Positions 1-7,641 of a stretch of DNA of 64,000 bases are shown here, in pieces (position 1 is the first letter of the stretch; every line of letters begins with the position of its first letter). The position numbers and the translations under genes are program-made. The DNA comes from AC-32 sp963821495 (lineage in GTDB: Bacteria; Actinomycetota; Thermoleophilia; Gaiellales; Gaiellaceae): positions 1,426,001-1,490,000 of the forward strand of contig CAWGEA010000003.1 of the NCBI GenBank assembly GCA_963821495.1, written 5' to 3'. The notes beneath the pieces are model-generated. The model had not been told where the DNA came from and made no database searches. It worked only from the letters and a program-made list of their open reading frames with translations.

Positions 1-912
1 CGAGCAGAACGTGTCGATCGCCTCCTGGGCGGAGTGACGCTGCGCGACGGCGTGCGCACGCGTGCGGGCGGCCGCCTGCTCCAGCGCCGCTCGCTCGGCG
101 TCCGTCAAGGCGCGAAGCGAAGCGGGATTGGCGAACAGCGTGTGGAGCACCGGAAAGATGCTGACGTTGGCCGTAACGACGTCCGGGCCGAAATAGCCGA
201 CCAGCGACTCGAGCAACCCGTCGGCCTGCCCGCGTCTGATCACGTCCTGATCGCCCTTCCCCAGTCTGTGCACCGGCACCGCCCCGAGCGCGTGGAGCGC
301 AGCGTCTGTCGCCCTCGACGGGGTCACGACCAACCGGGCTTCGCGGAAGCTGCCGAGAGAGACGAGCGGACGCCGAAGGCCGACCGGATTGCGTAGTGAT
401 TCCGGAATGACCGCCAGCCCGCGGACGCCCGCGCGGTGGAGTCCCCTGAGCATGTTGGCGGCGAGCGGACCCGTGGCCACCCTGTCGAGGAGTGCATCGT
501 CGGTGACGAGGAAGGGCGCGTGGAGCGCCTGGAAACTGGTTACCCCGAGCTCGTCCCAGGCGGCCGCGCCAATCCAGCCCAGGTCGAAGCTTCCGTCACG
601 AACCTTGCGGGCAACCTGCGCCTCGACATCAGGCCGCTCCTGACCGGCGGCGTCGTAGATGACGTGGACGCGCAGCCTGCCTCCGGACAGCTTCGCGACC
701 TGCTCGCCGAAATACTCGAGCACATGCGTCGTGTTCGAATAATCCTCCGAATCGACGTCGCCGAGACGGAGTACGAGAGGGGCATCTGATCCGCCGGCCT
801 TGTCGGCTCCGCGCACCCGGTGGCTCGTGGCACAGCCGGTGAACACCGCCACGGCGAGGGCCGAGGCGAGCGTTGACGCCGCGAGCTGTCTCGTCCCTCT
901 GACCCGTCTCAT
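1..912 (-). CDS. TRAP-type solute-binding lipoprotein (partial)
   Basis: The frame runs from an ATG at 912 off the left edge, so about 304 N-terminal residues are visible and the C-terminus is missing. It starts with a basic, hydrophobic signal peptide ending in a lipobox-like FTGC (Cys about 27), so the product should be an exported lipoprotein. The mature part has the DctP pattern: a start of the LRLGDVDS type, then a segment near GGRLRVHVIYDAAGQ and an FDLGWIGAAAWDELG stretch, as in TRAP C4-dicarboxylate-type receptors. The expected role is substrate capture for a TRAP transporter, but no permease gene lies in view. It is divergent from the histidine kinase at 1035, so it could be a sensory receptor; that is inference. 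Confidence 0.8.
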   Translation of the reverse strand, partial: MRRVRGTRQLAASTLASALAVAVFTGCATSHRVRGADKAGGSDAPLVLRLGDVDSEDYSNTTHVLEYFGEQVAKLSGGRLRVHVIYDAAGQERPDVEAQVARKVRDGSFDLGWIGAAAWDELGVTSFQALHAPFLVTDDALLDRVATGPLAANMLRGLHRAGVRGLAVIPESLRNPVGLRRPLVSLGSFREARLVVTPSRATDAALHALGAVPVHRLGKGDQDVIRRGQADGLLESLVGYFGPDVVTANVSIFPVLHTLFANPASLRALTDAERAALEQAAARTRAHAVAQRHSAQEAIDTFCS

Positions 913-1034
913 TTAACTCCTTCTCCCCCGAGACGACCGTATCGGCCGGGGTTGCGCGCGCATCGTGGCGACGGATTCTGGCGCAGAGTGCTTCTGTGGG
1001 CTAGTTCTCTGCCTCCTCGTGCCAGAATCGAGGA

Positions 1035-2825
1035 ATGGCGGCCGCAGGCACCGCCGCTCGATTGCGATTCGCGGGCAGCGCGGTCCTCGTGCTCACGCTT
1101 ATCTATGCGATCGCCTCGATCCTCGCGGTCCCCCGGTCGACAGAGCCGTTTACGACCTACGCCGGTGCGACCTACGCCCATACGTCCACCGCCGCTCACG
1201 CTGCCGATCTCGCGGCCGGGCTCGGCCTCCTCGCGGCGGGTCTCCTCGGATGGGTCGAGCCGCGGACGAGGCGGCTCGGTCTGCTGGCCCTGCTCGCGGG
1301 AATCGCCTGGTTCGGGCCGGATTGGGAGGGCTGGGACGGCGGATCCCCGTTCGTCCGGAGTCTCGGCGCGGTCGTGACGCCGTTCCTCCTCGCGCTCCTC
1401 TTCCACCTGGTGATCGCGCTTCCGCTCGGACGGCTCCGGTCGTGGCCTGCTCGGGTCGTGGTCATCGCCGCTTATGGGGTGGCCGCGTTCGTGAGTTTCG
1501 GCCGGGCGCTCTTCCGTGACCCGTTCCTCGATCCCTACTGCTGGCGCAACTGTCTCTACAACTCGTTCCTCGTCCACGCCCACCCGGGGGTCGCGCGGGC
1601 CCTCGACGACGTCTGGGTCCGCTCGAGTCTCGCCATCGGCTTGCTGCTCGTCGTGATGGGCGCCTGGAGGCTGCTCACGGCGAGTGGTCCGGCACGGCGC
1701 GTGCTCCTGTCGACGCTCGTTCCCGGCGTGCTGGCCGGTGGCGCCGCGAGCGCCTACGCGGTCGCGCTCCTGCGCACGCCTCTCGAGGACCCGCGCAGCG
1801 CAGGGTTCTCGTCCATCTTTCTCGCGTTCTCGCTCTCTGTCGCTGCGCTCGCGCTCGGGCTCGCTTGGGGAGTCCTCGAGACCCGCCGAACTCGAGCCGC
1901 GGTCTCGCGGCTCGCGAGCGAGCTGGGAGAGGCTCCGCCCCCGGGCACGCTCCGAGATGCGCTGGCCGCGGCCACGGGCGATCCGGCCCTCGAGGTGGCG
2001 TATTGGCTCCCCGGCGCTCAGCGGTTCGTGGACGGGCGCGGGCATCGGACGGAGTCGCCGGTTCCAGGGCATGGTCGGACGGTGACTCCCATCGTCAGGG
2101 ACGGGCGGCCGGTGGCACTCGTCGTCCACGATGCCGCGCTTCTCGAGGGACAAGCGCTCGAGCGTGAGATCGGCTCCGCGGCGCGACTCGCCGTCGAGAA
2201 CGAGCGGCTCCAGGCCGAGGTGCTCGCCCAGCTCGAGGACCTTCGGGCCTCGCGCGCGCGGATTGTCGAAACCGGCGACGCCGAGCGGCGCCGCCTCGAG
2301 CGTGATCTTCACGACGGAGCCCAGCAGCGCCTCCTCGCCCTCTCCTACGACCTGCGCCTGGCGCGGGCCGGTGCGGAGGCCGAGGGTGACCAGCAGCACG
2401 CGACGCTCCTCGCCTCGGCGGGCGACGAGGCCCAAGCTGCGCTCGGGGAACTGCGCGAGCTTGCCCACGGGATCTACCCGGCGATCCTCGCCGAAGCGGG
2501 GCTCGCGCCCGCATTGGCGACGCTCGCCGACGAGGCGCCGCTGCCGGTCGAGCTCTACGAAATGCCGCCGGAGCGCTGCAGCGCGCCGGTCGAGACGGTC
2601 GCCTACCTGACGGTCGCGGAGGCGATCGGCGATGCGGCTGGACGGAGGGCGACGTTCGTAGCCGTAGAGGTCGCGCGCGAGGACGAGCAGCTCGTCGTCC
2701 AGATCAGAGACGATGGGGCTGCCGGCACTTCGACGCTCCTCCAGATCGCCGACCGGGTGGGCGCGCTTGGTGGCTCGCTCGAGGTCGGGCCGAATGGCCT
2801 CCGTGCGGAGATCCCGTGCGAGTAG
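1035..2825 (+). CDS. NarL-type sensor histidine kinase, HisKA_3 type
   Basis: A 596-residue protein whose N-terminal roughly 300 residues hold about eight hydrophobic segments, followed by a linker, a HisKA_3 dimerisation box (ERDLHDGAQQR, phospho-acceptor His about 426) and a short ATPase region. It should autophosphorylate and pass phosphate to the response regulator that starts inside its last codons at 2816. The ATP-binding part is degenerate: the expected N-box Asn and Lys-His are replaced (TVAEAIGDAAGRR), while a DDG of the D-box remains. The kinase could be weak, or act mainly as a phosphatase or scaffold. The ATG at 1035 is the first start before the membrane segments. Confidence 0.85.
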   Translation: MAAAGTAARLRFAGSAVLVLTLIYAIASILAVPRSTEPFTTYAGATYAHTSTAAHAADLAAGLGLLAAGLLGWVEPRTRRLGLLALLAGIAWFGPDWEGWDGGSPFVRSLGAVVTPFLLALLFHLVIALPLGRLRSWPARVVVIAAYGVAAFVSFGRALFRDPFLDPYCWRNCLYNSFLVHAHPGVARALDDVWVRSSLAIGLLLVVMGAWRLLTASGPARRVLLSTLVPGVLAGGAASAYAVALLRTPLEDPRSAGFSSIFLAFSLSVAALALGLAWGVLETRRTRAAVSRLASELGEAPPPGTLRDALAAATGDPALEVAYWLPGAQRFVDGRGHRTESPVPGHGRTVTPIVRDGRPVALVVHDAALLEGQALEREIGSAARLAVENERLQAEVLAQLEDLRASRARIVETGDAERRRLERDLHDGAQQRLLALSYDLRLARAGAEAEGDQQHATLLASAGDEAQAALGELRELAHGIYPAILAEAGLAPALATLADEAPLPVELYEMPPERCSAPVETVAYLTVAEAIGDAAGRRATFVAVEVAREDEQLVVQIRDDGAAGTSTLLQIADRVGALGGSLEVGPNGLRAEIPCE

Positions 2826-3481
2826 TCGTCGCGGACGACGTCATGCTCACCCGCGAAGGGATCGTCCGGCTGCTCACGGAGTCGGGGATTGAGGTGGTCG
2901 CGGAGGCGGAGGACGCGGAAGCGCTGCTCCACCACGTTCGGCTCTCACGGCCGGACGCCGTGATCGTCGACATCCGCATGCCGCCGACCCACACCGACGA
3001 GGGCGTCGTCGCGGCACAACAGATCCGCAGTGAGAACCCCAACGTCGCCGTGCTCGTCCTTTCCCAGTACGTCGAGCCGAGCTACGCGATGCGGCTGCTG
3101 GAGGAGCACCCGGAGCGTGTCGGCTACCTGCTCAAAGAGCGGGTCTTCGACGTAGCGATTCTCGTCGACGCCCTCCGCCGCCTCGCCGACGGCGAGACCG
3201 TGATCGATCCGACGATCGTCTCGCGCCTCGTCGGTCGCCGACGCCGCGAGGATCCGCTCGAAGAGCTGACCGAGCGCGAGCGAGAAGTACTCGGGCTCGT
3301 TGCCGAAGGGCTCTCGAACAAGGCAATCGCCGGCCGGCTCTTCGTGACCGAGCGCACCGTCGAGGCCCATGTGAAGCAGATCTTCCTCAAGCTCCGGCTT
3401 GATGTGAATCCCGAGTCGCACCGGCGCGTGCTCGCCGTGCTCGCCTACCTGCGAGCCGGGGCAGGGACAGGGACAGGGTAG
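2816..3481 (+). CDS. NarL/FixJ-family response regulator
   Basis: 221 residues. The receiver domain has the acidic pair ADD (residues 6-8), the phosphorylation Asp at about 52 in VIVDIRMPP, and a conserved Lys in YLLKERV. The C-terminal LuxR-type helix-turn-helix is complete (LTEREREVLGLVAEGLSNKAIA, then TVEAHVKQIFLKL). The GTG start overlaps the end of the kinase gene by 10 bp, so the two are translationally coupled and form a two-component system. Targets are unknown; the divergent TRAP receptor gene is a reasonable candidate. The tail is rich in Gly/Thr/Ala and is followed by repeat copy 1. Confidence 0.93.
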   Translation: MRVVVADDVMLTREGIVRLLTESGIEVVAEAEDAEALLHHVRLSRPDAVIVDIRMPPTHTDEGVVAAQQIRSENPNVAVLVLSQYVEPSYAMRLLEEHPERVGYLLKERVFDVAILVDALRRLADGETVIDPTIVSRLVGRRRREDPLEELTEREREVLGLVAEGLSNKAIAGRLFVTERTVEAHVKQIFLKLRLDVNPESHRRVLAVLAYLRAGAGTGTG

Positions 3482-3552
3482 TCGAGCCGCGCGCACTCGA
3501 GATCTGCGGCGACCGAGTCAGACTGGAATTGGGCACTCCCGGTCCCGCCGCG

Positions 3553-3765
3553 GCTGCAAGCGTTCTGCAAGCATCGGGCTTCCGCAGCGAGGTCACCGTG
3601 TTCCGCCTAAACGCACGGCCGAGGCGGAAAACTGGATCGGAATCTGCATTTCGGCGGAATAGGGCGGAACACGTGTACACAATCGAGGCGGCTCATAACC
3701 CGGAGGTCGCAGGTTCAAATCCTGCCCCCGCTACTTCGAGAGGCCCGTCCCAGCGGGCCTCTCTC
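3553..3765 (+). repeat. tRNA-fMet-tailed repeat, copy 1
   Basis: First of four same-strand copies. In order: a direct repeat CTGCAAGC spaced 11 bp; an inverted repeat TTCCGCCTAAACGCA (3601-3615) against TGCATTTCGGCGGAA (3645-3659); a second GGCGGAA 10 bp after the one in the right arm; the palindrome GTGTACAC; then about 46 bp matching the 3' half of an initiator tRNA (anticodon loop CTCATAA, T-arm GCAGG-TTCAAAT-CCTGC, acceptor CCCCGCT). The tRNA 5' half and D-arm are absent and CCA is not encoded. A hairpin follows at once. Bases 3482-3552 hold nothing else that I recognise. Most likely an attachment-site remnant; otherwise a tRNA-like RNA gene. Confidence 0.85.
3738..3763 (+). terminator. 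hairpin after repeat copy 1
   Basis: GAGAGGCCCG and CGGGCCTCTC form a perfect 10-bp stem around TCCCAG, directly after the tRNA-like tail. There is only a weak pyrimidine tract (TCTTG). It lies 70 nt upstream of the next gene, so it could be a tRNA-style terminator carried by the repeat or an attenuator in that gene's leader. Confidence 0.7.
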
Positions 3766-3832
3766 TTGCGCTCCGGACGCGGGGTGACCAGCCCGTTTCG
3801 CTTCTCGTTCGGCCGGGGCATATAACTCCGGC

Positions 3833-6800
3833 ATGGCCGTGACCGCCGGAGAGCGGCGGATCGTCTCGGTGCTCGTCGCCGACGTGGTGGGCTCGACTTC
3901 GATTGCTGAGAAGCTCGGTCCCGAGCGCTCGAAGTTCCTCTTCGACGACGTCGTGCGGCTGATGCGCGAAGAGGTCGAGCGTTTCGGCGGTACGGTTGCG
4001 CAGCTCACCGGGGACGGGGTCCTGGCGGTCTTCGGCGCGCCCACAGCGCACGAGAACGACTCCGAGCGGGCCGTTCGTGCCGCGCTGGCTATCCGCGAAG
4101 CGCTCGGCGCCTATGCCGCGGAAGTTGCGCCCGCCTACGGATTCGAGCTTGACTCGAGGGTGGCCGTCAACACAGGCCCGGTCGTGGTTCCGGCCGGTGA
4201 CGCGCCGCCTGACGTCCTCTACAACGCACTCGGCGACACCGTCAACGTGGCGGCGCGCCTGCAAGCCCTCAGCGATCTCGTCCTGGGACCGACGACCGCA
4301 CACCAGGTTGACGAGCTGTTCGAGCTCGAAGAGCTCGGGGACCTCGAGCTGAAGGGCAAGAGCGAGCCGGTCGCCGCTTTTCGCGTCGTGGGCATCCGCG
4401 AAGGACTTCCGGCACGCACAGAGACACCGCTGGTCGGACGCGACAACGAGCTCGCAGCGCTAAGCGAGGTTTTCGAAGGACTGCTCGAGGGCAGAGGCGC
4501 GATTGTCTCCATCACGGGCGAGCCGGGGATCGGCAAGACGCGCCTTGTGGCCGAAGTCCAGCAGCGCTTTGCCGGGCGCGTCCGCTTTCTCGCCGGTCAC
4601 GCGGTCTCCTACGCGGAGGCGATCGCCTACTGGCCCGTGCGCGAGCTACTCCGCAATTGGCTCGATCTGGGCGTGTCCGATTCCGAGGCCCGTATTCGCC
4701 TCGAGCTGCGGGCAGAGCTCGCCCGCTCGCTCGCCGTAGACGCCGACGAGGCCTACCCCTTCCTCGCCGGAGTGCTCGGCCTCGTGCTCGAACAGAAGCA
4801 CGAGCAGCGGCTCCGCGATCTTGCCTCCGAGCCGGTCCAGCACCAAACCTTCGACTGGATGTATCAGCTCGTCTGCGCGCTCGCACGTGAACGCCCGCTT
4901 TGCCTGGTGCTCGAGGATGTGCACTGGTCGGACGAGGCGACGCTCTCGCTGCTGGATGAACTGCTGCCTGCGGCCGAACAGGAAGCGATCGGCTTCATGC
5001 TCATCCATCGCAGCGATCCTGATCACCCGGCTTGGCAGCTCATCGACCGCGCCCGCAGGCGTTTTCGCGGATCGTTCCTGGAACTGGAGCTCGAGCCGCT
5101 CACCGCCGGAGAGACGCAGGCGCTCGCGGAGGCAGAAGCGGGAGCCGAGTTGGCCGAGGAGCTCGCCAATGCTCTGGCCGAACGAGCGGGAGGGAATCCG
5201 TACTTCGTCGGAGAGGCCCTTCGAGACCTGCGCGAGCGCGGCGTCCTCGAGCGGGAGAGCGGCCAGGTCGCGCTCGTCGGCGAGGCCTCGATCCCGGCCG
5301 CTCTCCAGGAGGCGCTCCAGGCGCGCCTCGACCGGCTCGATGCCGACGCGCGCGAACTCGTCACGACCGCCTCGGTGGTAGGGGATTCCTTCGGCTTGCC
5401 CCTGCTCGAGCGGCTGCTCCCTCGAGTGCGACTCCTGTCGACCCTCTCCGAGCTCCAGTGGCTCCAGCTCGTCGTCGAGGAACGGACAGGAGCTGCGCCT
5501 GAGTACCGGTTCCGGCACGGGCTCGTGCGGGAGGTCGCCTACGGCACGCTCGTCGAGGCTCAGCGGCGTGACCTTCATCGCCGCGTGGGCGAGGCTCTCC
5601 TGGAGCTCCACCGGGACTCGCCGTCCGAGGTTTACGGGCTTCTCGCCCGCCACTTCACCGAGGCGGACGATCCGCAGCGAGCGGCCGAGTACCTGCTAAA
5701 GGCGGGCGATGCAGCCCGGGCGGTCTACGCCGAGGATGAAGCGATCGAGCTCTATCGGCAAGCGCTCGGCTTCATGGAGAGGACCGGCGAAGAGGCGCGT
5801 GCCCGCGAGACGCTGCTCAAGATCGCGCTCACCCATCACCTCGCGTTCAGCTACGCCGCCGCGAACGAGGCCTTCGGACAGGCGTTCGCTCGACCTGCGC
5901 CGGAGCCCGCGCGGCTGGAGCCGAGCGAGCGGATCACCTGGGCTCTGGCGGCAGCTGGGTATATGGCAGTGGTACCAGGCCACGTCAGTTCCCCGCAGGG
6001 GTTCGACAGCGCGCGCAATCTGTTCCGGGGGCTCGTCGCGCTCAGGCGCGATTTCGAGATCGAGCCCGACCTCGCAGAGCGCTTCACGGTCTCGGATGAT
6101 GGGCGGTCGTACACCTTCACGCTTCGGTCCGACGCTCTCTGGAGCGACGGCGTGCACGTCACGGCGGACGACTTCGAGTTCACCTACGCGAGGATGGCAG
6201 AGGACGACGTGGACACGGCGTATTGGCTCGCTGGGGTGAGCGCAAACGCTGTCGACGAGCGCACGCTGGAGATCCATCTACGCGAGCCGCGAAACCACTT
6301 CCTCCACGTTCTTGCTCAACCGCCGCTCTTCGCCTGGCCGCGGCACGTCTACGAGCGGGATGGACGAGAGTGGCACCGTGCCGTCCCGCTCGTCGGGAAC
6401 GGCCCGTTCGTCCTCAGAAGCCGTGAAGAGGGCCGTGACGTCATCGCGGCCGCCCCAGCGTGGAACGGAGCCCGGGGAAACGTCGGTGAGGTGACGCTCA
6501 AGCTTGAAGTCTCGGCGACGGTGGCCGCCGACCACTGGCGACGCGGCGAGTACGACCTTATCGACGAGGTACTCGCCTTCCGCCCCCTTGCCGACGAGGG
6601 GACCATCGTGCAGCGCTCGCCGGGGATGCTCACGTGGTTTCTTGGTTTCAATGCGGGACGGGCGCCGGTCGACGACCCCCGTGTCCGCCGCGCCCTGGCG
6701 CATGCGGTCGACCGTCACGGGCCGGCGGAGTCGCTGGGAGGAACCGCGACCCCGGCGGGCGGGCTGATTCCGCCGACCATGCCGGGCCACTCGCACCGGG

Positions 6801-7360
6801 TCACGCCTGCATTTGACCCGGATCGTGTCCGCAAACTCCTGGGCGAGGCGGGCTACGCCGACGGAGGCGGCCTCGGCGTGATCGTGCTGACGTATCTCGA
6901 TCTGTGGGAGGAAGCTGCGTCTGACGTGGCCGCACAACTCGCCGCCGTGGGTGTTCGGATTCGGCTTCTACCCGCTGCCGCCGACCCCGATCTCGAGGTC
7001 GCGATCGTAGAGCACGCCCACGCCTACGTCTGGGCTTGCGGCGCCGACTACCCAGATCCTGGTGGCGGCATGCTCAATGGGGCCCTCCGGGGCTACCCGT
7101 GGCTCTATCGCGACGAAGAGCTCGAGGAGTTGCTGGTCCGCGCGGCCTCGCTTCGCGACCAGGACGAGCGGCTGCGAGCGTATCGGGATTTCGAGCGAAC
7201 CTGGATCGGCGAGCAAGCGGCCCTGGTGCCGATCGCCTACTGGGACAGCCTGTTGTACCGCCGCCCGTGGCTCACGGGCATGTGGATCAACGCGATCGCG
7301 AGGTCGACCTTCGCCGAGGCGGTCGTTAGACGCCCTCATTCCGCTGCCGAGCCAGGCTGA
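3833..7360 (+). CDS. Class III cyclase - AAA ATPase - solute-binding fusion
   Basis: A single 1175-residue protein with three parts. Residues 1-185 are a class III nucleotide cyclase domain with both metal Asp (ADVVGST, GDGVLAVFG) and the Asn/Arg of NALGDTVNVAARL, so it looks active. Residues about 200-700 are a predicted STAND-type ATPase (P-loop GEPGIGKTR at 229, Walker B LVLEDVHWSDE) with short TPR-like helices. Residues about 715-1165 are an SBP_bac_5 (oligopeptide/nickel-binding) fold (EIEPDLAERFTVSDDG, LRSDALWSDGVHVTADDFEFTY). There is no signal peptide or membrane segment, so the binding domain should sense a ligand in the cytoplasm and control cNMP synthesis through the ATPase; this is inference. 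It is the only gene between repeat copies 1 and 2. Confidence 0.9.
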   Translation: MAVTAGERRIVSVLVADVVGSTSIAEKLGPERSKFLFDDVVRLMREEVERFGGTVAQLTGDGVLAVFGAPTAHENDSERAVRAALAIREALGAYAAEVAPAYGFELDSRVAVNTGPVVVPAGDAPPDVLYNALGDTVNVAARLQALSDLVLGPTTAHQVDELFELEELGDLELKGKSEPVAAFRVVGIREGLPARTETPLVGRDNELAALSEVFEGLLEGRGAIVSITGEPGIGKTRLVAEVQQRFAGRVRFLAGHAVSYAEAIAYWPVRELLRNWLDLGVSDSEARIRLELRAELARSLAVDADEAYPFLAGVLGLVLEQKHEQRLRDLASEPVQHQTFDWMYQLVCALARERPLCLVLEDVHWSDEATLSLLDELLPAAEQEAIGFMLIHRSDPDHPAWQLIDRARRRFRGSFLELELEPLTAGETQALAEAEAGAELAEELANALAERAGGNPYFVGEALRDLRERGVLERESGQVALVGEASIPAALQEALQARLDRLDADARELVTTASVVGDSFGLPLLERLLPRVRLLSTLSELQWLQLVVEERTGAAPEYRFRHGLVREVAYGTLVEAQRRDLHRRVGEALLELHRDSPSEVYGLLARHFTEADDPQRAAEYLLKAGDAARAVYAEDEAIELYRQALGFMERTGEEARARETLLKIALTHHLAFSYAAANEAFGQAFARPAPEPARLEPSERITWALAAAGYMAVVPGHVSSPQGFDSARNLFRGLVALRRDFEIEPDLAERFTVSDDGRSYTFTLRSDALWSDGVHVTADDFEFTYARMAEDDVDTAYWLAGVSANAVDERTLEIHLREPRNHFLHVLAQPPLFAWPRHVYERDGREWHRAVPLVGNGPFVLRSREEGRDVIAAAPAWNGARGNVGEVTLKLEVSATVAADHWRRGEYDLIDEVLAFRPLADEGTIVQRSPGMLTWFLGFNAGRAPVDDPRVRRALAHAVDRHGPAESLGGTATPAGGLIPPTMPGHSHRVTPAFDPDRVRKLLGEAGYADGGGLGVIVLTYLDLWEEAASDVAAQLAAVGVRIRLLPAAADPDLEVAIVEHAHAYVWACGADYPDPGGGMLNGALRGYPWLYRDEELEELLVRAASLRDQDERLRAYRDFERTWIGEQAALVPIAYWDSLLYRRPWLTGMWINAIARSTFAEAVVRRPHSAAEPG

Positions 7361-7383
7361 TAGGCAAACCGCGACGTCGCCAC

Positions 7384-7593
7384 GCTGCAAGCGCTCTGCA
7401 AGCATCAGGCTTCTGCAGCAATGTAACCGTGTTCCGCCCAAATGCACCGCCGCGGCCGAAAACTGGCTCCGATTCTGCATTTCAGCGGAATACGGCGGAA
7501 CGCGTGTACACAATCGAGGCGGCTCATAACCCGGAGGTCGCAGGTTCAAATCCTGCCCCCGCTACTGAGAAAGGCGCCGGAAAGGCGCCTTTC
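7384..7593 (+). repeat. tRNA-fMet-tailed repeat, copy 2
   Basis: Same layout as copy 1: CTGCAAGC direct repeat at 7385-7403, inverted repeat arms 7432-7446 (TTCCGCCCAAATGCA) and 7476-7490 (TGCATTTCAGCGGAA), a second GGCGGAA, GTGTACAC, then the tRNA 3' half to 7566. Its hairpin is GAAAGGCGCC/GGCGCCTTTC around GGAAA (7569-7593), a different sequence from copy 1 but at the same place. Forward frames through this unit translate to an artefactual AHNPEVAGSNPAPAT peptide, often seen where tRNA genes are mistaken for coding sequence. Bases 7361-7383 hold nothing else. Confidence 0.85.
7569..7593 (+). terminator. hairpin after repeat copy 2
   Basis: A perfect 10-bp stem (GAAAGGCGCC with GGCGCCTTTC) and a GGAAA loop, starting 3 nt after the tRNA-like tail and ending 48 nt before the LuxR-type gene. 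The stem shares little sequence with those of the other copies, so the structure is kept while the sequence is not. Confidence 0.7.
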
Positions 7594-7641
7594 CCGCTCT
7601 CGGTCTCCGCGCGGGCCGAGTTCCGGGTCCGCTCTGTCACG

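Noticed and set aside
909..2468. Minus-strand open frame of 519 codons opposite the first histidine kinase
   Set aside because: Arg/Glu-rich shadow of the kinase gene, no motif.
7514..7566. Complete tRNA gene (Met/fMet, CAT)
   Set aside because: Only the 3' half is present; no matching 5' acceptor or D-arm in copies 1, 2 and 4, and the anticodon stem does not close in any copy.
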